DNA of 64,000 nucleotides from Lachnospiraceae bacterium (GTDB lineage Bacteria > Bacillota > Clostridia > Lachnospirales > Lachnospiraceae), in NCBI GenBank assembly GCA_014804485.1, contig JAAUZT010000011.1:25474-89473 (forward strand), given 5' to 3'. The notes under the pieces are model-generated. The model saw nothing but the letters and a program-made list of their open reading frames with translations, was not told where the DNA came from and did not search any database. This document shows, one piece after another, positions 52,184 to 60,802 of this stretch (position 1 is the first letter of the stretch; every line of letters begins with the position of its first letter). The position numbers and the translations under genes were made by a program.

Positions 52184-52233
52184 AAAAAAGAGCCGTTGTC
52201 CGACAGATGATTGATCTGACCATACAACAGCTT
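52184..52233 (-). terminator. Terminator of the NUDIX gene
   Basis: On the minus strand AAGCTGTTGT (52233-52224) pairs with ACAACGGCT (52199-52191), followed by CTTTTTT. The loop is long (24 bases) and has one G-T mismatch. Confidence 0.55.
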
Positions 52234-52320
52234 ATGATTCCTCTTCTATTCCTCTCGTGCTGCCGTGCGTCATGTACACGGTACACAAGTGCTTCAAAAT
52301 ACAAAAACAAATGCTTCCTT

Positions 52321-52881
52321 TTACGCTTCACCCTTCGGCATCACAAAGAAATACGCCGCCATCTGCGCTCTGGAACTGAATTCTTCCGTCTCTAACAGTT
52401 CCCGCACCTCTTCTTTGCTGTAAAAATTGGCCGTGATCTGCTCATTCTCCGATGTATGATCCTCGAAATCCCCTTCCGCATCCACGAATGCGATCTGTGT
52501 TTTCACATCGGAAAAGGCAACCGCCGCAAAAGAAGGCGGCAGAATACTGCGAATTTTTTTCACACTGAGTCCCGTCTCTTCATAAAGTTCCCTTTGAATA
52601 CATTCTTCCAAAGACTCCCCTTCGTTGATCATACCCGCACACAGATTGTATACGAAGCGGTTAACACCCATGCGAAATTCCCTCAGTAACAGCAGCTTAT
52701 CCTCGTGGTACGCCACGATGGAAACACCGCTTACACGCTGTCCAATCGCCTCCGGTCCCACAATCTCACTCCGGCTGACGATCTCGTATTTTTTCTCCCT
52801 GCCTGCCTTATTGATATAGGTCAGCTCATAATTTTTCAGGTACTTTCCGTCTTTTACCTTCTCGAAACTCAAAAGCTTCAT
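52321..52881 (-). CDS. NUDIX hydrolase
   Basis: A 186-residue NUDIX-domain protein. The Nudix box G-x5-E-x7-REUxEExGU is intact in GMINEGESLEECIQRE continuing LYEETGL, near residues 85-107. The N-terminal beta segment resembles ADP-ribose pyrophosphatases; the substrate is unproven. An alternative start is ATG 52893. It stands alone between rng and the GntR operon. Confidence 0.88.
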   Translation of the reverse strand: MKLLSFEKVKDGKYLKNYELTYINKAGREKKYEIVSRSEIVGPEAIGQRVSGVSIVAYHEDKLLLLREFRMGVNRFVYNLCAGMINEGESLEECIQRELYEETGLSVKKIRSILPPSFAAVAFSDVKTQIAFVDAEGDFEDHTSENEQITANFYSKEEVRELLETEEFSSRAQMAAYFFVMPKGEA

Positions 52882-52935
52882 ATGAAAAACCATGCCTTTC
52901 TCTTTTTCTTTAATCCTATTGTAGTATAACATATC

Positions 52936-54213
52936 TTATAATTTATGCGAAGCCGCTACTCCAAATTGCTCCCGGAAACTCGGGTTCACTTTCTTCCTTG
53001 TAATTTCCATCAATCCGAGTCCCGTCATATCCACAACATCTGCCGTGATACTGTCTTTCTTAAGCAAACTTCTCATATATTCCACGAGCTGTCTCTCATG
53101 CTCCTTTTTTCTGAAATTAATGAAATCCACCAGAATAATGCCCGATAAGTTTCTCGCCCGCAGATGTACGGCAATCATCTCGGCAGCTTCCATGTTGATC
53201 TTTACGGCTGTTTCCTCTTTATCTTTGCCCTGCTCACATTTTCCGCTGTTTACATCAATGGAAATAAGGGCCTCTGTCGGCTCAATGACAAGATAACCGC
53301 CGGACTTTAACCATACCTTCCTGTCTAAAAGCTCATGGATCCGCGTTTCTACGGCATACAGCTTATAAAGCGGCAGCATTTGGTCCTCATAGAGACGGAG
53401 CGACAGATCCGTTCCCGCGAACTGAGATTGCAGTACTTTATAGATTTCGGGAAGATCGGTGATTACCTCATCATATTCTGACGTATAAATATTCTCAATA
53501 AAATGAACATAATCGGGCTTGCCGCGGTACAGGCAGCTATAACAGGTACGTTTATCTGCAATCTGCATAATATGCTCCAACTGCTCTGTCAAATACTGTG
53601 CTTCTTCAATCAACGGCTCATCTTCGGTAAGTTCCCCGGCATTCGTACGGACGATAAGCTGATAATGTTCGGCTATCTGCCGCAGCGCCTCTATACTTCG
53701 GAATCTGACCTGCTTCTTCTTACTCAGTTTGGATGATATCTGAACAAGGTTCCGTCCGCAAATGCTGTCAGAGTCCTCTGTCTGTATTCCGGAATCCGGC
53801 TCTGCAGGGATACGGTTCCCGAAATGCTCCTGTCGCGGCACCCCAACGACAGCATACTGCCCCGACAGGGAAATTGATGTCGTCACACCTGCCAGCTTCG
53901 TTTTCATCGGTTCTTTGATGATCTGAACGGGAATTTCATCCCCCGCTTTAATCTTCCCGTCCGCTTTCCGATTCATCACACAGGCGTATTTTGCGTCCGT
54001 AAGCGGCAAAAAGGTGAGATATCCCTGCCCCAGATCCACAAATGCGGCTCCGATATTTTCAGAGATATTCTTCACCTTGCCTACATAGATGTTCCCCACC
54101 GCATACTCGTTCTGATTCTGTACCTGTATGGAAAGAATCTGATTATCCCGTATGAGTATGGAGAGTAATTGTTCATTTAATTTTAAAATCAGAATTTTGC
54201 CTTTTGCCGACAT
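52936..54213 (-). CDS. rng: Ribonuclease E/G family protein
   Basis: A 425-residue endoribonuclease. An S1 RNA-binding domain (about residues 38-120, YVGKVKNISENIGAAFVDLG) precedes the RNase E/G catalytic domain with ISIDVNSGK near residue 303 and ILVDFINF near 350, carrying the catalytic aspartates. The protein ends shortly after, with MEITRKKVNPSF, and lacks the CPxC zinc-link and the C-terminal scaffold of E. coli RNase E. In Clostridia rng precedes rplU, here separated by accessory genes. Confidence 0.92.
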   Translation of the reverse strand: MSAKGKILILKLNEQLLSILIRDNQILSIQVQNQNEYAVGNIYVGKVKNISENIGAAFVDLGQGYLTFLPLTDAKYACVMNRKADGKIKAGDEIPVQIIKEPMKTKLAGVTTSISLSGQYAVVGVPRQEHFGNRIPAEPDSGIQTEDSDSICGRNLVQISSKLSKKKQVRFRSIEALRQIAEHYQLIVRTNAGELTEDEPLIEEAQYLTEQLEHIMQIADKRTCYSCLYRGKPDYVHFIENIYTSEYDEVITDLPEIYKVLQSQFAGTDLSLRLYEDQMLPLYKLYAVETRIHELLDRKVWLKSGGYLVIEPTEALISIDVNSGKCEQGKDKEETAVKINMEAAEMIAVHLRARNLSGIILVDFINFRKKEHERQLVEYMRSLLKKDSITADVVDMTGLGLMEITRKKVNPSFREQFGVAASHKL

Positions 54214-54342
54214 CGCAGACTCCTGCTTATATCATCCTACGTTTAAAACTACGCCTTATGACTGAAGTTCACTGTGAATAGTATATCACAATATAAGAGA
54301 AAAGCCAAAACAGAATCATTCGGCAAATCATACGAATGCGTT

Positions 54343-55203
54343 TTACAGTTCTTCTTTTTTAATTCTATACAGAATATAGAATGCAAACAAAATAGTCGGC
54401 ATAAAAGGGATTATTCCTGCATATGCAGGACCGATCAACATCTTATATTGCGTTGTACTGCAGAACAGTATGCCTGTGCTTCCCAAGCCGTTGATGGCGC
54501 TGTGGCAGATCGCTGCCGGAAGTGCGCTGTCTGTACGCAGTGTGACGTACCCTTCAATCACTCCGATGAAAGTGCAGAAGACAATCATTATCAAAATGCC
54601 CAGATAAGGATATCCAGGGTAATCCGTGCCATAATTGTGTCCCATAGCAATCATCGGAGCATGCCATATTCCCCAGATTATGCCTGTAAACAAAACAGCT
54701 TTCATGCTGCCGCAGGAGTCCTTTAATCCGTATAACAGATATCCACGCCAGCCGAGCTCTTCGCCAAGAGTCGGAATCACATTGATAATTGGTGAAATCG
54801 CCGTGACCACGATCAAATTGACGATCTGCGACGTGCGCATATCCGGAGCAAAATCCCACATCACGGATGCGGTCAGGTCAAACTGTTCGCTGTAGATCAG
54901 ATAATAAACCAATATACCCAGATACACTAAGATGATAAAACTGAAATAAGCAAACAGATAATTTCGCCCATTCCCTTTGAATTTGGGTGCCAGCTTAAAA
55001 TCGTGAAACCCCTGCTTTGTGGTCAGTCTGGTCAGTACATTGCCGAGAGCCGGCATAAACATACACAGCATAAATATGACAAGGGACTCTATTCCCCCGT
55101 AAGCTACCCCCATAACCGGAATCAATGCAAGAAGCAGCCATGTCAGGGTAAAAGTTATAACGCAGAATAGAATTGTGCGTTTTTTCGTTATTTTATGTTC
55201 CAT
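54343..55203 (-). CDS. CPBP family intramembrane glutamic endopeptidase
   Basis: A 286-residue polytopic protein with about eight membrane helices. The CPBP (Abi) motifs are visible: EExxR-type GEELGWRGYLLYGL near residue 149, FxxxH-type GIIWGIWHAPMI near 178, and HSAINGLG near 240. These proteases process prenylated or peptide substrates; some confer bacteriocin immunity. No bacteriocin gene is nearby. Confidence 0.88.
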   Translation of the reverse strand: MEHKITKKRTILFCVITFTLTWLLLALIPVMGVAYGGIESLVIFMLCMFMPALGNVLTRLTTKQGFHDFKLAPKFKGNGRNYLFAYFSFIILVYLGILVYYLIYSEQFDLTASVMWDFAPDMRTSQIVNLIVVTAISPIINVIPTLGEELGWRGYLLYGLKDSCGSMKAVLFTGIIWGIWHAPMIAMGHNYGTDYPGYPYLGILIMIVFCTFIGVIEGYVTLRTDSALPAAICHSAINGLGSTGILFCSTTQYKMLIGPAYAGIIPFMPTILFAFYILYRIKKEEL

Positions 55204-55241
55204 ATCGGTTCATCCTCCGCTCAAATTAAAATCCGAAATAT

Positions 55242-55278
55242 AGAGGATGTCCTTGCTCTTCCCCATAAGACATCCTCT
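55242..55278 (-). terminator. Hairpin after the YbjQ gene
   Basis: AGAGGATGTC (55242-55251) pairs perfectly with GACATCCTCT (55269-55278). On the minus strand it follows ybjQ by 6 bases, but only short T-stretches follow. Confidence 0.5.
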
Positions 55279-55283
55279 TACCG

Positions 55284-55601
55284 CTACAGATTCTTATATT
55301 TCACAGCCGTGCCATAAGCAATCACTTCCGCCGCTCCCTGCATAACCGAGGAAGACGCATACCGCACATTGACGATTGCATCCGCGCCTATCGCCTGCGC
55401 TTCATCCACCATACGCTTCACGGCGATCTGTCTTGCCTGATTGAGCATTTCCGTATATTCCGTGACCTCTCCGCCGACTAATGTTTTAATTCCGGCCATA
55501 AAATCCTTGCCGAAATTTTTCGTCTGCACAATACTTCCCTTCACAATTCCTAATGTTTCTAATTCTTTTCCTGAAATATAATCAGTATTTACGAGCAGCA
55601 T
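55284..55601 (-). CDS. YbjQ/UPF0145 family protein (DUF74)
   Basis: A 105-residue protein with the heavy-metal-binding-like YbjQ fold: the early GIVKGSIVQTKNFGKDFMAG, the central KRMVDEAQAIGADAIVNVRY and C-terminal YGTAVKYKNL fit the family. Function is unclear. ATG 55601 follows AGGAGGAGAAG; overlaps the MerR gene by 20 bases, so cotranscribed with it. Confidence 0.88.
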   Translation of the reverse strand: MLLVNTDYISGKELETLGIVKGSIVQTKNFGKDFMAGIKTLVGGEVTEYTEMLNQARQIAVKRMVDEAQAIGADAIVNVRYASSSVMQGAAEVIAYGTAVKYKNL

Positions 55602-56223
55602 CTTCTTCTCCTCCTTCAATCTCTCTCATACGCTGTATCAGTGCGATAATCACTGCCATAATCACCGCTATCGGTATGAAAATAAATACACCCAGCATCC
55701 AGAGCGGAATCGGGTCTGTTATATAGCCCCAAATAAAGACACAGATTAAAAACACCATAAAAATAATAAATGTCCCTGCCGCAATGATGGAGCCAAATTT
55801 TTTTTGAATGATATCATTCTTATTCACATTGGTAAATCTCGTTCCTTCTTTCTCCATTGCCACCATCCTTTCCAAGTATTCATCAGGCATAAGAACGGGG
55901 TATTTACAATGATCTTCCAAAAGACTATGGCAGAGTCCGGAAGTTTCCTGCAAATTAATTTTCTCCCGTTCTAAAACGATCAACTGCCGTTGCAGCGCAT
56001 CCTCAAGAAGCAGTTCGCCATGCTGAATCTTACGGATCTCTTCAATCGGAAGGGAAAGCTTTCTGAGAAGTTTGATTTTCTTTAACTCAGACACGTCTTC
56101 CTCCATATAGTCCCGATATCCGTTTTCAACATTTCTTCTGGGATTCAGAAGCCCTTGTTGTTCATAGAAGCGGATGTTCTTTTTGGTAATACCCACCTGC
56201 TGTTCAACTTCGTTGATCTTCAT
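55582..56223 (-). CDS. MerR family transcriptional regulator with membrane domain
   Basis: A 213-residue regulator. The N-terminal MerR winged helix (MKINEVEQQVGITKKNIRFYEQ, here in two parts, then GLLNPRRN and the GYRDY wing) is followed by a coiled-coil dimerisation helix. Two membrane helices occupy about residues 145-190 and a charged tail follows; no metal-binding Cys cluster is visible. ATG 56223 matches the family start. It lies behind a 19-bp-spaced MerR-type promoter. Confidence 0.85.
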   Translation of the reverse strand: MKINEVEQQVGITKKNIRFYEQQGLLNPRRNVENGYRDYMEEDVSELKKIKLLRKLSLPIEEIRKIQHGELLLEDALQRQLIVLEREKINLQETSGLCHSLLEDHCKYPVLMPDEYLERMVAMEKEGTRFTNVNKNDIIQKKFGSIIAAGTFIIFMVFLICVFIWGYITDPIPLWMLGVFIFIPIAVIMAVIIALIQRMREIEGGEEDAARKY

Positions 56224-56259
56224 GGTATGATTTCCTTTCTTACCCGTCCTGTTGCAATC

Positions 56260-56290
56260 AGAATAAGGCTTCCACAAGGTGGAAGGTCAA
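56260..56290 (-). promoter_or_regulatory. MerR-type promoter with 19-bp spacer
   Basis: On the minus strand TTGACC (56290-56285) and TATTCT (56265-56260) are 19 bases apart, the overlong spacing typical of MerR-controlled promoters. The spacer contains a perfect palindrome, CTTCCAC-aag-GTGGAAG on the plus strand (56269-56285), the presumed MerR site. Confidence 0.75.
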
Positions 56291-56320
56291 TAGTTTTTTG
56301 AAATTTTATCAATAATATTA

Positions 56321-56361
56321 TAGGGAACTCTTGCAAATATATTTTGCAAAAAAGTTCCCTA
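56321..56361. repeat. Inverted repeat between TraX and MerR genes
   Basis: TAGGGAACT (56321-56329) pairs with AGTTCCCTA (56353-56361) and TTGCAAA with TTTGCAA inside. It lies 68 bases beyond the TraX stop and may end that transcript. Confidence 0.55.
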
Positions 56362-56428
56362 TATTCCAACGACCGAATGATTGCCCTTTGACTGAGCCTA
56401 TAAAAAGCCCGAAACTGCGATACATTAT

Positions 56429-57193
56429 CTAAAAATTTGCTGTTCCGGTTGAATATCCGACACCCCATAATATAACGCGTATCATACCGCATATGAACAA
56501 ATGAAGCGGATAATACACATAAAATAATTTGCCCATTCCCCTAAAAGTGCCGCGTTCCCCATTATAGAGTCGTAAAAGCGGAATAGTAAGGCAGGTTCCC
56601 AACTGGATGAGTGCATATATTTTATCGATAAACAGGAAATATACTATCGCATACATAACTACGCAAGCCATCATATGCGTCATCTGTTTCTTAAAATTTC
56701 CCCTGTTCATGCCGATTGATAAAATCGCCATGGTAGCAATACAGCTCCAGTCGGAAGGAAAAGTAATGAGACAGATGATGATAGCCGCCACGCTTTTCTG
56801 CCACGCTTTCCACTCAGCCTTGTCAAATATGTACAGTAATACCAGTCCCCATGCTAACGACCATACAACCCCTGTCTGATTAAATATTGTAGTCTGAAAA
56901 GGGATGAAAGGTATTCCAAAGCAGAAATTGTAAGCAAAATGAGATATAACTGCCAATATAAATAATCTCGCAGCATATTTCTTAATATTATGTGTGTGAT
57001 AATACCCCTCGGCAATGAAAAACCACATAATAGGCGCTGTTATTCTGCCGATAATATGTAAAAGAATCACATACCACTCTGTAGAGTAGCCCGGAAACAA
57101 TGTCCATGTTAAGTGATCCAGCGTCATAGCCACAATCGCTATCAGTTTAAGCGTATTTGCGTTTAGTCCTTTTACTTTGTCTGTATATGCCAT
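56429..57193 (-). CDS. TraX family membrane protein
   Basis: A 254-residue polytopic protein. The LIAIVAMTLDHLTWTLFPG first helix, GRITAPIMWFFIAEGYYHT near residue 50 and a late YYPLHLFICGMI segment identify TraX/acyltransferase-3-like membrane proteins. TraX of F plasmid acetylates pilin; chromosomal Firmicutes members are uncharacterised. The 5' end overlaps no other start but lies within 20 bases of the TIGR03936 gene. Confidence 0.87.
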   Translation of the reverse strand: MAYTDKVKGLNANTLKLIAIVAMTLDHLTWTLFPGYSTEWYVILLHIIGRITAPIMWFFIAEGYYHTHNIKKYAARLFILAVISHFAYNFCFGIPFIPFQTTIFNQTGVVWSLAWGLVLLYIFDKAEWKAWQKSVAAIIICLITFPSDWSCIATMAILSIGMNRGNFKKQMTHMMACVVMYAIVYFLFIDKIYALIQLGTCLTIPLLRLYNGERGTFRGMGKLFYVYYPLHLFICGMIRVILWGVGYSTGTANF

Positions 57194-57212
57194 GTTCAGT
57201 CCTCTTTGTTTC

Positions 57213-57911
57213 TTACCCCACATCTGCAAGCGGGATAAATCTGTGGTCGTCTCCATCTTTCGCAGTATCAGTGTAAGTCTCCAGTCTGGTCACCTGATAA
57301 GCTGACGGGGAAATTTCTACACCCGCAAACTGACACAGTTTTTCAAATACCATCGTAGGCTTAATGTTTCCGCTGCTGCTTGCATTGACAAGCATGTGAA
57401 TCGTTCCGTTCTGTCCCGCTCCGAGTTCATAGATGCCTTGTTTTAAATCCAATTCAACAACACTTTTCTTCGTTTCTTTCATATAAGGGATGGTAACCTG
57501 ACTGCAGAAATCCTGTATTTTACCTTCCAGATCATCAATCGGAAAACTGCCCTCTTTCATCCGCAGGCTGTAAGAAGCCGCTGCAACGCTGGACATGGCA
57601 TTTTTCGCGTGCTCCGGCAATATAGTTACAGAAAGCACTTCCACGCCTTCCACCATGACCTGATTCAGTGCATCTTTCATATCCTCCGTAGAAGTCATGG
57701 AGAGCACTTCAATATCCATATATTCCCCACGGCTCTCAATCCCTACGCCCAAAGGCGCCGCAAAGGACATGATTTGGTGGGGGCTAAAGCCTTCCGAATA
57801 CTTAACGTCAATTTCTGCCCGCCTAATCGCTTTCTGGAAAAAACGCATCATGTCCAGATGTCCTATAAACTTCATTGTGCCGTATTTAGCAAACTTGATT
57901 CTGATTTTCAT
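57213..57911 (-). CDS. TIGR03936 family radical-SAM-associated protein (DUF2344)
   Basis: A 232-residue protein with no radical SAM motif of its own. The N-terminal KIRIKFAKYGTMKFIGHLDMMRFFQKAIRR and the SEGFSPHQIMSFAAPLGVG segment define TIGR03936/DUF2344. It normally sits directly after the TIGR03960 radical SAM gene; here a three-gene module of unrelated origin separates them. ATG 57911; ATG 57917 is two codons further upstream. Confidence 0.92.
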   Translation of the reverse strand: MKIRIKFAKYGTMKFIGHLDMMRFFQKAIRRAEIDVKYSEGFSPHQIMSFAAPLGVGIESRGEYMDIEVLSMTSTEDMKDALNQVMVEGVEVLSVTILPEHAKNAMSSVAAASYSLRMKEGSFPIDDLEGKIQDFCSQVTIPYMKETKKSVVELDLKQGIYELGAGQNGTIHMLVNASSSGNIKPTMVFEKLCQFAGVEISPSAYQVTRLETYTDTAKDGDDHRFIPLADVG

Positions 57912-57998
57912 TAACAACCTCCGTTTTCATTAGAGTTCTGAACATAAATCAAAGGCTTCTCAGCATCTTTAAATATGCTTGAATTGAAAATGTATGTT

Positions 57999-58211
57999 TT
58001 ACGCCATTTTTTCATATTCATCATGCAAATCTTTTGCAAGGTACTCATCGCTCATACAGTGCATATCCGATACTCCGTTTTTAACAAGTTGATATAAATC
58101 AGAGTGATAGAAAAATGTAAGCGCCTCGTCAAACGATATGCCTGTTATCCCGGCAAACAAACTGACCACGCGGGCATATTTCATTTGCAATAAAATCGGA
58201 TTCGCATTCAT
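57999..58211 (-). CDS. Small alpha-helical protein, third gene of the DUF3990 module
   Basis: A 70-residue protein with LLQMKYARVVSLFAGITGISFDEA-like helices and a MHCMSDEYLAKDLHDEY tail. It resembles small proteins commonly encoded beside DUF3990 genes and may be DUF3791-related, but I cannot be sure. No signal peptide or membrane helix. Its ATG shares ATGA with the DUF3990 stop, direct evidence of translational coupling. It may be a neutralising partner of the DUF3990 enzyme, an inference. Confidence 0.75.
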   Translation of the reverse strand: MNANPILLQMKYARVVSLFAGITGISFDEALTFFYHSDLYQLVKNGVSDMHCMSDEYLAKDLHDEYEKMA

Positions 58212-58681
58212 GCAGGCTCTCTCCTCTCATACTTTAGATATTGGTCAATTACATCTTGTGAGCGGAATACTATCTGAAAATTAGGTTTCTCATAGCGCAG
58301 CCGCTTGATAGCTTCTGTCATGTCAATCAGACCGTCATAAAACAGTTCAACAGTATTAAATACTTTATCATTCGCCACGCCGCCCATAACAATCTCATAA
58401 TCTGTGTCATCTTCACCGCGCCGGCATTTGAGAACAAACTCTAACCATTCTTCCGAATAACTGCCAAATTTCCTCACTTTACATTCATTTATAGCACTAT
58501 CATCCAATGTGTAAACAGAAACAACTGCTGATTCCCCTTTATCTTTAAACTTTTTACACCATTTTTGTGCCTGATCCAAAAGCGGCGTTGTGTAAAAGCC
58601 ACGCCCAAAATCTACATTGGTTCTGGAATGTATAATGTCCGGATTTACGACTTCCGTATATGAACCATGATATAGAATCAT
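58208..58681 (-). CDS. DUF3990 protein, ADP-ribosyltransferase-like
   Basis: A 157-residue protein of the DUF3990 family. The N-terminus MILYHGSYTEVV places a His at residue 5 in an HGS motif, and DFGRGFYTT places a Tyr at residue 30, the spacing and context of the H-Y motifs of PARP/diphtheria-type ADP-ribosyltransferases. A late MGGVANDKVF segment is conserved in the family. Catalysis is inferred from these motifs only. ATG 58681 overlaps the upstream DUF3791 stop as ATGA, and the stop overlaps the next gene in the same way. Confidence 0.82.
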   Translation of the reverse strand: MILYHGSYTEVVNPDIIHSRTNVDFGRGFYTTPLLDQAQKWCKKFKDKGESAVVSVYTLDDSAINECKVRKFGSYSEEWLEFVLKCRRGEDDTDYEIVMGGVANDKVFNTVELFYDGLIDMTEAIKRLRYEKPNFQIVFRSQDVIDQYLKYERREPA

Positions 58682-58911
58682 ATCGTTATTCCTCTCTTTT
58701 TCATAAGTTCCAAAATATCTTCTACGATATATTCCTTGCCCTGCGTATGCAGGATATCGTAGCATGGCACGATATAACTGTATAAAATGTCACTTTTTAC
58801 CGTCAATGCATCATAAATCTTCTCCGCCGCAACATTCAAATGTATTGCTATATTTTCCACACAAAAAATAGCAAATTCCAGCTCTTTTTCATTTTGAATG
58901 ACATCTGCCAT
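58678..58911 (-). CDS. DUF3791 family small protein
   Basis: A 77-residue protein matching DUF3791: ELEFAIFCVENIAIHLNVAAEKIYD, SYIVPCYDILHTQGKEYIVEDI near residues 44-66. DUF3791 genes are frequently next to DUF3990 genes in Firmicutes. It follows the TIGR03960 gene by 22 bases with AGGAG before its ATG, so it can be read from that operon. Translationally coupled to the DUF3990 gene. Confidence 0.85.
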   Translation of the reverse strand: MADVIQNEKELEFAIFCVENIAIHLNVAAEKIYDALTVKSDILYSYIVPCYDILHTQGKEYIVEDILELMKKRGITI

Positions 58912-58933
58912 AATAAAGATTCTCCTATTTTAC

Positions 58934-60802
58934 TCACATTCTCTCATAACAGATTCCGCCGCCGAAACGGTTTGCTCCGCATCCCTGACACTGCACCTTA
59001 CAGTTGGGGGACACTGTCTGCGCCTGCGCTTTTTTCCACTCTCTTAAAAGAAATTCCCTTGTTACGCCGCAGTCCAGGAAATCCCACGGGAAAATCTCAT
59101 CATCTGCCCTCTCCCTCGTGGTATAGAATCCGATATCCAGCCCACAGTCTTCAAAGCTTTTCATCCATACGTCATTATGGAAATACTCGCTCCAAGAGTC
59201 AAACAGACAGCCATTCTTATAAGCCTCCATAATCACCTGCGCGATTTTGCGGTCACCTCTGGCAAACACACCCTCCAGTACACTCACGTCCGCCTCATGC
59301 CAGTTATATTTGATGCTCTTCTGATTGAGCTGCTCCATAATACCCCGCTTCGTCTGATAAGCCTTCTCGACAAAGTCCTCCTTCGTGCACATAGATGCCC
59401 ACTGAAAGGGTGTAAAGGGCTTCGGAATGAAAAAGGAAGTGCTGGTGACGATCTGCACTTTGCCGTTGACACGCTTGTCCTTCGGAACGGTATCAAAAAA
59501 AGTCGCCGCAATCTTATTGGAAAGATCGCCGATGCCCCGGATATCTTCCTCTGTCTCTGTGGGAAGTCCCAGCATGAAATAGAGTTTTACCCTGGTCCAT
59601 CCGCCCTGAAAGGCAAGTGCCGCGCCTTTTAAGATCACTTCCTCCGTCAATCCCTTATTGATTACGTCACGCAGTCTCTGACTGCCCGCTTCCGGCGCGA
59701 AGGTAAGGCTGCTCTTCTTGACATCCTGTACCTTGCTCATCACATCCAGAGAAAAGGCATCAATACGCAGAGACGGAAGGGAGATATTCGTATGTCTCTG
59801 ACCGCAGTCTTCAATCAGGAAATCCAAAAGTTCATCCAGATGGGAATAATCGCTGGAACTTAAAGAACTTAAGGAAATCTCTTCATATCCTGTATTTTTA
59901 AGCATTTCCACAGCATATTCCTTAAGTTTGTCCACATTTCGCTCCCGCACGGGACGATATAACTGTCCAGCCTGACAGAACCGGCAGCCGCGGATGCAGC
60001 CCCTTTGAATCTCCAATACTACCCGGTCCTGTGTCACCTTAATAAAAGGAACTACCGGCTTTAGCGGATAATGCGTATTTGTCACATCCATCACGATCTC
60101 TTTTAAGATAGTATCGGGAATATCATCATACTGCTTACGCCTTCCCTGTATCGTACCGTCCTCGTTATAAAGCTCCTCATAGAACTGCGGCACATATATG
60201 CCGGGAATCTTTGCGGCGCCGCGTAAGAAATCCTGTCTTGACCCGCCATTATCCCTATTTTCAATATACCAGTTAAATAATCTGCGGTACTGTGTCTCAC
60301 CTTCACCGATATAGAACAGATCAAAAAATTCTGCAATCGGCTCCGGATTATAGGTGCACGGACCGCCGCCGATCACGATAGGCATATCCTCGCCCCGGTC
60401 TTTAGCATATAGTGGAATCTGTGCAAGATCCAGTACCTGCAGAATATTGGTATAGCACATTTCATACTGAATGGTTATCCCGAGAAAATCCATATTTTTG
60501 ACCGGTTCCTGCGACTCTAAGCCAAAAAGCGGAATATTCTTATCCCGCATAATCTTATCCAGATCAACCCACGGAGAATAGACACGCTCACACCACACGT
60601 CCTCCCACTCGTTCAGCATACTATATATAATCTGGATGCCCAGATGAGACATACCGATCTCGTATACATCCGGAAAACACATGGCAAACCGTATTGCCAC
60701 CTGTGATTTATCCTTTACGACAGAGTTCACCTCATTGCCGATATAACGCGCAGGCTTCTCCACCTGCATTAAAATGTCGTCACTTAAAGCCAGTTTTCTC
60801 AT
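58934..60802 (-). CDS. TIGR03960 family B12-binding radical SAM protein
   Basis: A 622-residue enzyme with an N-terminal cobalamin-binding-like domain (about residues 40-200, GMSHLGIQIIY near 51) and a radical SAM core with the CxxxCxxC cluster in CIRGCRFCQAG near residue 270. A Cys-rich C-terminus (QCQGCGANRFGGGICY) follows. The family is linked to ribosomal-gene neighbourhoods in Clostridia but its reaction is not established. Its 5' leader carries three 78-base repeats. Confidence 0.93.
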   Translation of the reverse strand: MRKLALSDDILMQVEKPARYIGNEVNSVVKDKSQVAIRFAMCFPDVYEIGMSHLGIQIIYSMLNEWEDVWCERVYSPWVDLDKIMRDKNIPLFGLESQEPVKNMDFLGITIQYEMCYTNILQVLDLAQIPLYAKDRGEDMPIVIGGGPCTYNPEPIAEFFDLFYIGEGETQYRRLFNWYIENRDNGGSRQDFLRGAAKIPGIYVPQFYEELYNEDGTIQGRRKQYDDIPDTILKEIVMDVTNTHYPLKPVVPFIKVTQDRVVLEIQRGCIRGCRFCQAGQLYRPVRERNVDKLKEYAVEMLKNTGYEEISLSSLSSSDYSHLDELLDFLIEDCGQRHTNISLPSLRIDAFSLDVMSKVQDVKKSSLTFAPEAGSQRLRDVINKGLTEEVILKGAALAFQGGWTRVKLYFMLGLPTETEEDIRGIGDLSNKIAATFFDTVPKDKRVNGKVQIVTSTSFFIPKPFTPFQWASMCTKEDFVEKAYQTKRGIMEQLNQKSIKYNWHEADVSVLEGVFARGDRKIAQVIMEAYKNGCLFDSWSEYFHNDVWMKSFEDCGLDIGFYTTRERADDEIFPWDFLDCGVTREFLLREWKKAQAQTVSPNCKVQCQGCGANRFGGGICYERM

